Source of the DNA: JAEUNJ01 sp052035955
GTDB lineage: Bacteria; Pseudomonadota; Gammaproteobacteria; Burkholderiales; Rhodocyclaceae
Assembly (NCBI GenBank): GCA_052035955.1
Contig: JBPOHD010000073.1
Coordinates: 1-34,458, forward strand
Length of the DNA stretch: 34,458 nucleotides
Direction of reading: 5' to 3'
The notes under the pieces were generated by a model that ran no database searches, was not told the origin of the DNA, and saw only the letters and a program-made list of their open reading frames with translations. Each line of letters begins with the position of its first letter. Within the stretch, counting starts at the first letter, position 1. Below, in pieces: positions 31,742 to 34,458 of this stretch. Position numbers and translations under genes: made by a program.

Positions 31742-34153
31742 TCAACGGCCGACGGCCCGCTTCTCGAGGTCGCACAGGGTCCTGCGGGCAGCCTCGAAAT
31801 CGAACCGCCCGACCTGTGCCGACAGTTCGTCGAACGGCGCGCCGAACGCCGCGCGCAAGAGGACGTCGTGGGTCCGCAGCAATGCCGACGCCTCGAAGTC
31901 ATCCTCGCCCAGGCGCACCGAGAGTTCAGCCAGGACCGCCCGCAAGGCCTGCGGATCGACCTGGGTGACTTCCTTTTCCTGCGCTGCCGTCCGCTGCCGG
32001 AGGACGACGGCAAGGGCGTCCATTTCACGATCGACGCTCTGCATCCTGGTGTCGCAATCCTCGCCGAGGGCGCCGGACGCCTCCCATTCCCTCAAGGCTT
32101 GCTCCAGGCTCCGGGCAGCCGCCGCCAATGCGTCGGCACCCAGGGTGGCGGCGGCCCCCTTGAGCGAGTGCGCCGTGCGAATCGCCGTGACGACATCGCC
32201 GGCCGCGATCGTCTGCCGGAGGCCGACCATGTCGTCGGCGTGGGACTCGATGAGCCGGCCAAGCAATTCGACGTATCTGGCGGCCCTGCCACGGACCACT
32301 GCGATGCCTCTTGCGGTATCGACGCCCGGGATGGCGGCGAGCCGGCCGAGGACGGCCTCCACGTCCGCATCGGCCGCAGCGGCCGGCGGCACAGTCGTCG
32401 CGGCGTCCCGCGGCGCGGTCTCCGAGGAACGGCCGGGCGACGACGCCAGGCATTCCAGGAGCGTCGAATACAGCTCGCCGGCTATGGCCGGCCTGGCGAT
32501 GACGCCGCTCAGACCGGCCATCGCAGCGGCGTTGCGATCCGCCTCGCAGGGATCGGCGACCATGGCCACGATGGGGATCGCCCCCCGGCCCGGCAATGCG
32601 CGTGCCGCCCGGACGAGATCGAGACGGCCGATGTCGGTCATCGGGATTCCCGTCAGGATCAGGTCGTATTGCTTGCGCCCCGCCATCTCGATCGCTTCGG
32701 CGCCGTCATCGGTCAGGTCCGCGCACAGCCCGGCCTCTTCCAGCAGCGTCCGCGCCAACTCCCGGTGGGCGGGATCGTCTTCCACGAGCAGTATCCCGCT
32801 TCCGGCGCGCTCCCGCCGCAACCGTGCCTGGGCGGAAATTGCATCGGCCGGTCCGGCGACGCCCCCCCCTGCCTCCCTGCCCAATCGCACGGTGAACCAG
32901 AAGGTGCTCCCCTTTGCCAATTCGCTGTCGACGCCGATCTCGCCGCCCATCAACTGCACCAGTCGCTTGCTGATGGCCAAGCCGAGGCCCGTGCCGCCGT
33001 AGGGCCTCGTCATCGAGCCGTCGACCTGCTGGAAGGCGGCGAACAGGTGACCCCGGCTTTCCGGCGGAATGCCTATTCCGCTGTCCCTCACCTCGAAACG
33101 CAGCAGGACGTCGTCACGGCCTTCGGAAAGCGGGCGCACGGCCACCGTCACGGCGCCTTCGGACGTGAACTTGATCGCATTGCCGGTCAGGTTGAGGAGC
33201 ACCTGGCCCAGGCGCAGGGCATCCCCCCGCAACGCCAGGCGCGACAGGTCCGGGCCGATCTCGAACAACAGCGTCAGCCCCTTCTCGGCCGCCCTGTTCC
33301 GGGTAAGGACGGCCAGATGTTCGAGGACGTCAGCCAAACGGAAGGCCGCCGTTTCAAGGGTCAGGCGATCCGACTCGATCTTCGAGATGTCGAGGACGTC
33401 GTTGATGATGGCGAGCAGACTCCGGGCCGCCTCGCCCACCCTGTTCAATTGCGCCGTCTGCTTTTCGTCGGTCGCGCGCCGCGACGCCAGACTGGTCATC
33501 CCCATGATGATGTTCATGGGCGTGCGCAACTCATGGCTCATGTTGGCGAGAAAAGTGCTCTTCGCCCTGTTGGCCGCCTCGGCCTGGTCCCTCGCCAGGG
33601 CCAGTTCCCGGGTGCGTTCCTCGACCCGGGATTCCAGCGAAGCCTGGAAGTCCTGAAGCCTGACCACCATCATGTTGAAGGCCTCCGCGAAGCGGCCGAT
33701 TTCGTCCGGCCGTCCCCAGGCGACCTTGGCCGGAGCACTGGGATTGTCTGCGAGGATGCGCGAGGCAGTGCTCAAGGCCTCCATCTGGCGGGCGAACACC
33801 GCACTGGCGCGGCGGCTCAGCATCACGGCACCCGCCACCGCGGCGGCACCGATCAGCAGGTAGGCGACGAGGACCACGATCAACTGCTGCAGGAGCGGGC
33901 CCCATACCTCTCCGTAGACCACGACGAGGCCGAGATCCATCGCCTGGGGATTGGCCCGCGCCATGGGTCGCTCGAAGCGGCTCCAGGCATTCCGGGCATC
34001 GCAGTTCATGGTCAGCAGCACGCCGTCGGCGGCCGCCACGGTGATGCAGTCCCGGTCGTCGAGGATCCCGGCGGGCGGGGCGAACAGATCCTTTGCCTCC
34101 ACCAGGGCGGCGCGCGTCAAGGTAGTTGTCGCCTCGTTCAAGCAGCTATCGAT
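31742..34153 (-). pseudogene. Hybrid histidine kinase truncated by an IS; pseudo-receiver and HPt
   Basis: About 803 native residues remain. In order they show the remainder of a periplasmic sensor, one TM (LIVVLVAYLLIGAAAVAGAVML), HAMP (GRPDEIGRFAEAFNMM), coiled coil, H-box (NMSHELRTPMNIIMGM), complete ATPase (LLNLTGNAIKF, DSGIGIPPE, GGTGLGLAISKRL), a receiver, and an HPt domain (AHSLKGAAATLG). The receiver has its acidic pair (VEDDP), but the phospho-acceptor Asp is Gly (LILTGIPMTDIG) and the usual Lys is Arg (ARPAI), so it is a pseudo-receiver. The N-terminal TM and start codon are gone: the frame runs into IS sequence near 34154. Any product would need a TTG start inside the IS (34234). 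Probably inactive. Confidence 0.8.
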
Positions 34154-34458
34154 TGTGTATCCGCCTGCGTGACTCGGGCCGTGACGACTGAATCCCGCTC
34201 GGGGTTCAGAGCCACTGCACCGACTGGCGACCAATTGCGGGTGTTGCCGCTCCAGCGAGCAGGGTTGAGTGCGCGGGCGTTGCTGTACAACGCATGGCGC
34301 GCCGCCAGGATCGCATGGTCGTCCCCGGCGTGGCGCTGAGCCGGAGTGACGTAGCGGATGCCGCTGTGGCGATGTTCGACGTTGTACCAGTGCACGAACC
34401 CCGCCGCCCAGGTGCGGGCCGCGTCGAGGTCGGCGAAGCCTTTGGGCGGGAATTCCGG
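34138..34458 (-). CDS. IS3-family transposase OrfB, C-terminal end (partial)
   Basis: 107 codons of the C-terminus. They match the rve-type transposase tail: FVHWYNVEHRHSGIRYVTPAQRHAGDD, then RHALYSNARALNPARWSGNTRNWSPVGAVALNPERD. The typical WYN..HRHSGI and W...VW/ALNPE marks are present. The gene continues past the right edge, so the catalytic DDE residues are mostly not visible. The open frame ends at a TGA a few nt beyond the apparent IS end, in kinase DNA. Confidence 0.88.
   Translation of the reverse strand, partial: PEFPPKGFADLDAARTWAAGFVHWYNVEHRHSGIRYVTPAQRHAGDDHAILAARHALYSNARALNPARWSGNTRNWSPVGAVALNPERDSVVTARVTQADTQSIAA
34154..34458 (-). mobile_element. IS3-family insertion sequence, one end (partial)
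   Basis: The kinase frame loses family similarity at about 34154, where TGTGTATCCGCC begins. This is a plausible 5'-TG terminal repeat, in line with the TG...CA ends of IS3 elements. The transposase 3' end lies directly inside. The other end and the target duplication are outside the window, so the exact boundary is an estimate. Confidence 0.7.

Overview
The window is uniformly very GC-rich, with dense Pseudomonas/Azoarcus-like gene packing. Its gene set points to a betaproteobacterium, most likely Rhodocyclales-like: an aromatic-type dioxygenase, a class I P450 system, multihaem cytochrome c, many multi-domain histidine kinases, a DNR-like Crp/Fnr regulator, and a ferredoxin-type 2-oxoacid oxidoreductase. 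The taxonomic placement is inference from gene content only. I see no rRNA, tRNA or CRISPR array. The one mobile element is an IS3-type transposase end at the right edge.

Layout. (1) 1-2314: a minus-strand catabolic operon encodes a carboxymuconolactone-decarboxylase-like protein, an HpaD/LigB-type class III ring-cleavage dioxygenase and the start of an exported protein. It is divergent from a GntR/FCD regulator, and a TNGTNNNACNA operator sits on the operon promoter. (2) 2503-4161: a membrane histidine kinase whose ATP-binding half looks degenerate. (3) 4346-8367: a PobR-like AraC regulator divergent from a complete P450 / [2Fe-2S] ferredoxin / ferredoxin reductase operon with strong hairpins in both gaps. 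(4) 8563-10589: an alkylation-repair pair, Ogt plus an Ada-sensor/AlkA glycosylase fusion. (5) 10770-11638: two convergent hemerythrin-fold proteins. (6) 11799-17417: a bile-acid:sodium symporter-family transporter divergent from an IclR regulator, followed by an exported sulfatase and an octahaem cytochrome with a HEAT/TPR tail. (7) 17598-20594: a Crp/Fnr regulator fused to two PilJ/NarX-like P-box modules, a MarR regulator divergent from an odd DsrC/TusE homologue, and a small orphan HTH protein. (8) 20933-26408: two kinases that share an unrecognised N-terminal multi-pass sensor domain flank an enoyl-CoA hydratase; the second kinase is frameshifted. (9) 26455-31523: a 2-oxoacid:acceptor oxidoreductase operon (gamma/GltD-like/ferredoxin fusion, alpha, beta) ending in an XRE-cupin regulator. 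(10) 31742-34458: a hybrid kinase with HPt and a pseudo-receiver, cut at its 5' end by the IS.

How the parts may fit. The metabolic modules (ring cleavage, P450 hydroxylation, sulfate-ester hydrolysis with import, 2-oxoacid oxidation, enoyl-CoA hydration) look like accessory catabolism, most with a dedicated local regulator. The sensory content is unusually heavy. There are four histidine kinases and no separate response-regulator gene, and two of the four have degenerate signalling domains. The strongest candidates for something new are the Crp/Fnr-PilJ fusion, the shared membrane sensor domain of the two flanking kinases together with an FNR-like box placed for activation of one of them, and the DsrC-like protein that keeps the upstream redox cysteine but has Trp in place of the terminal one.
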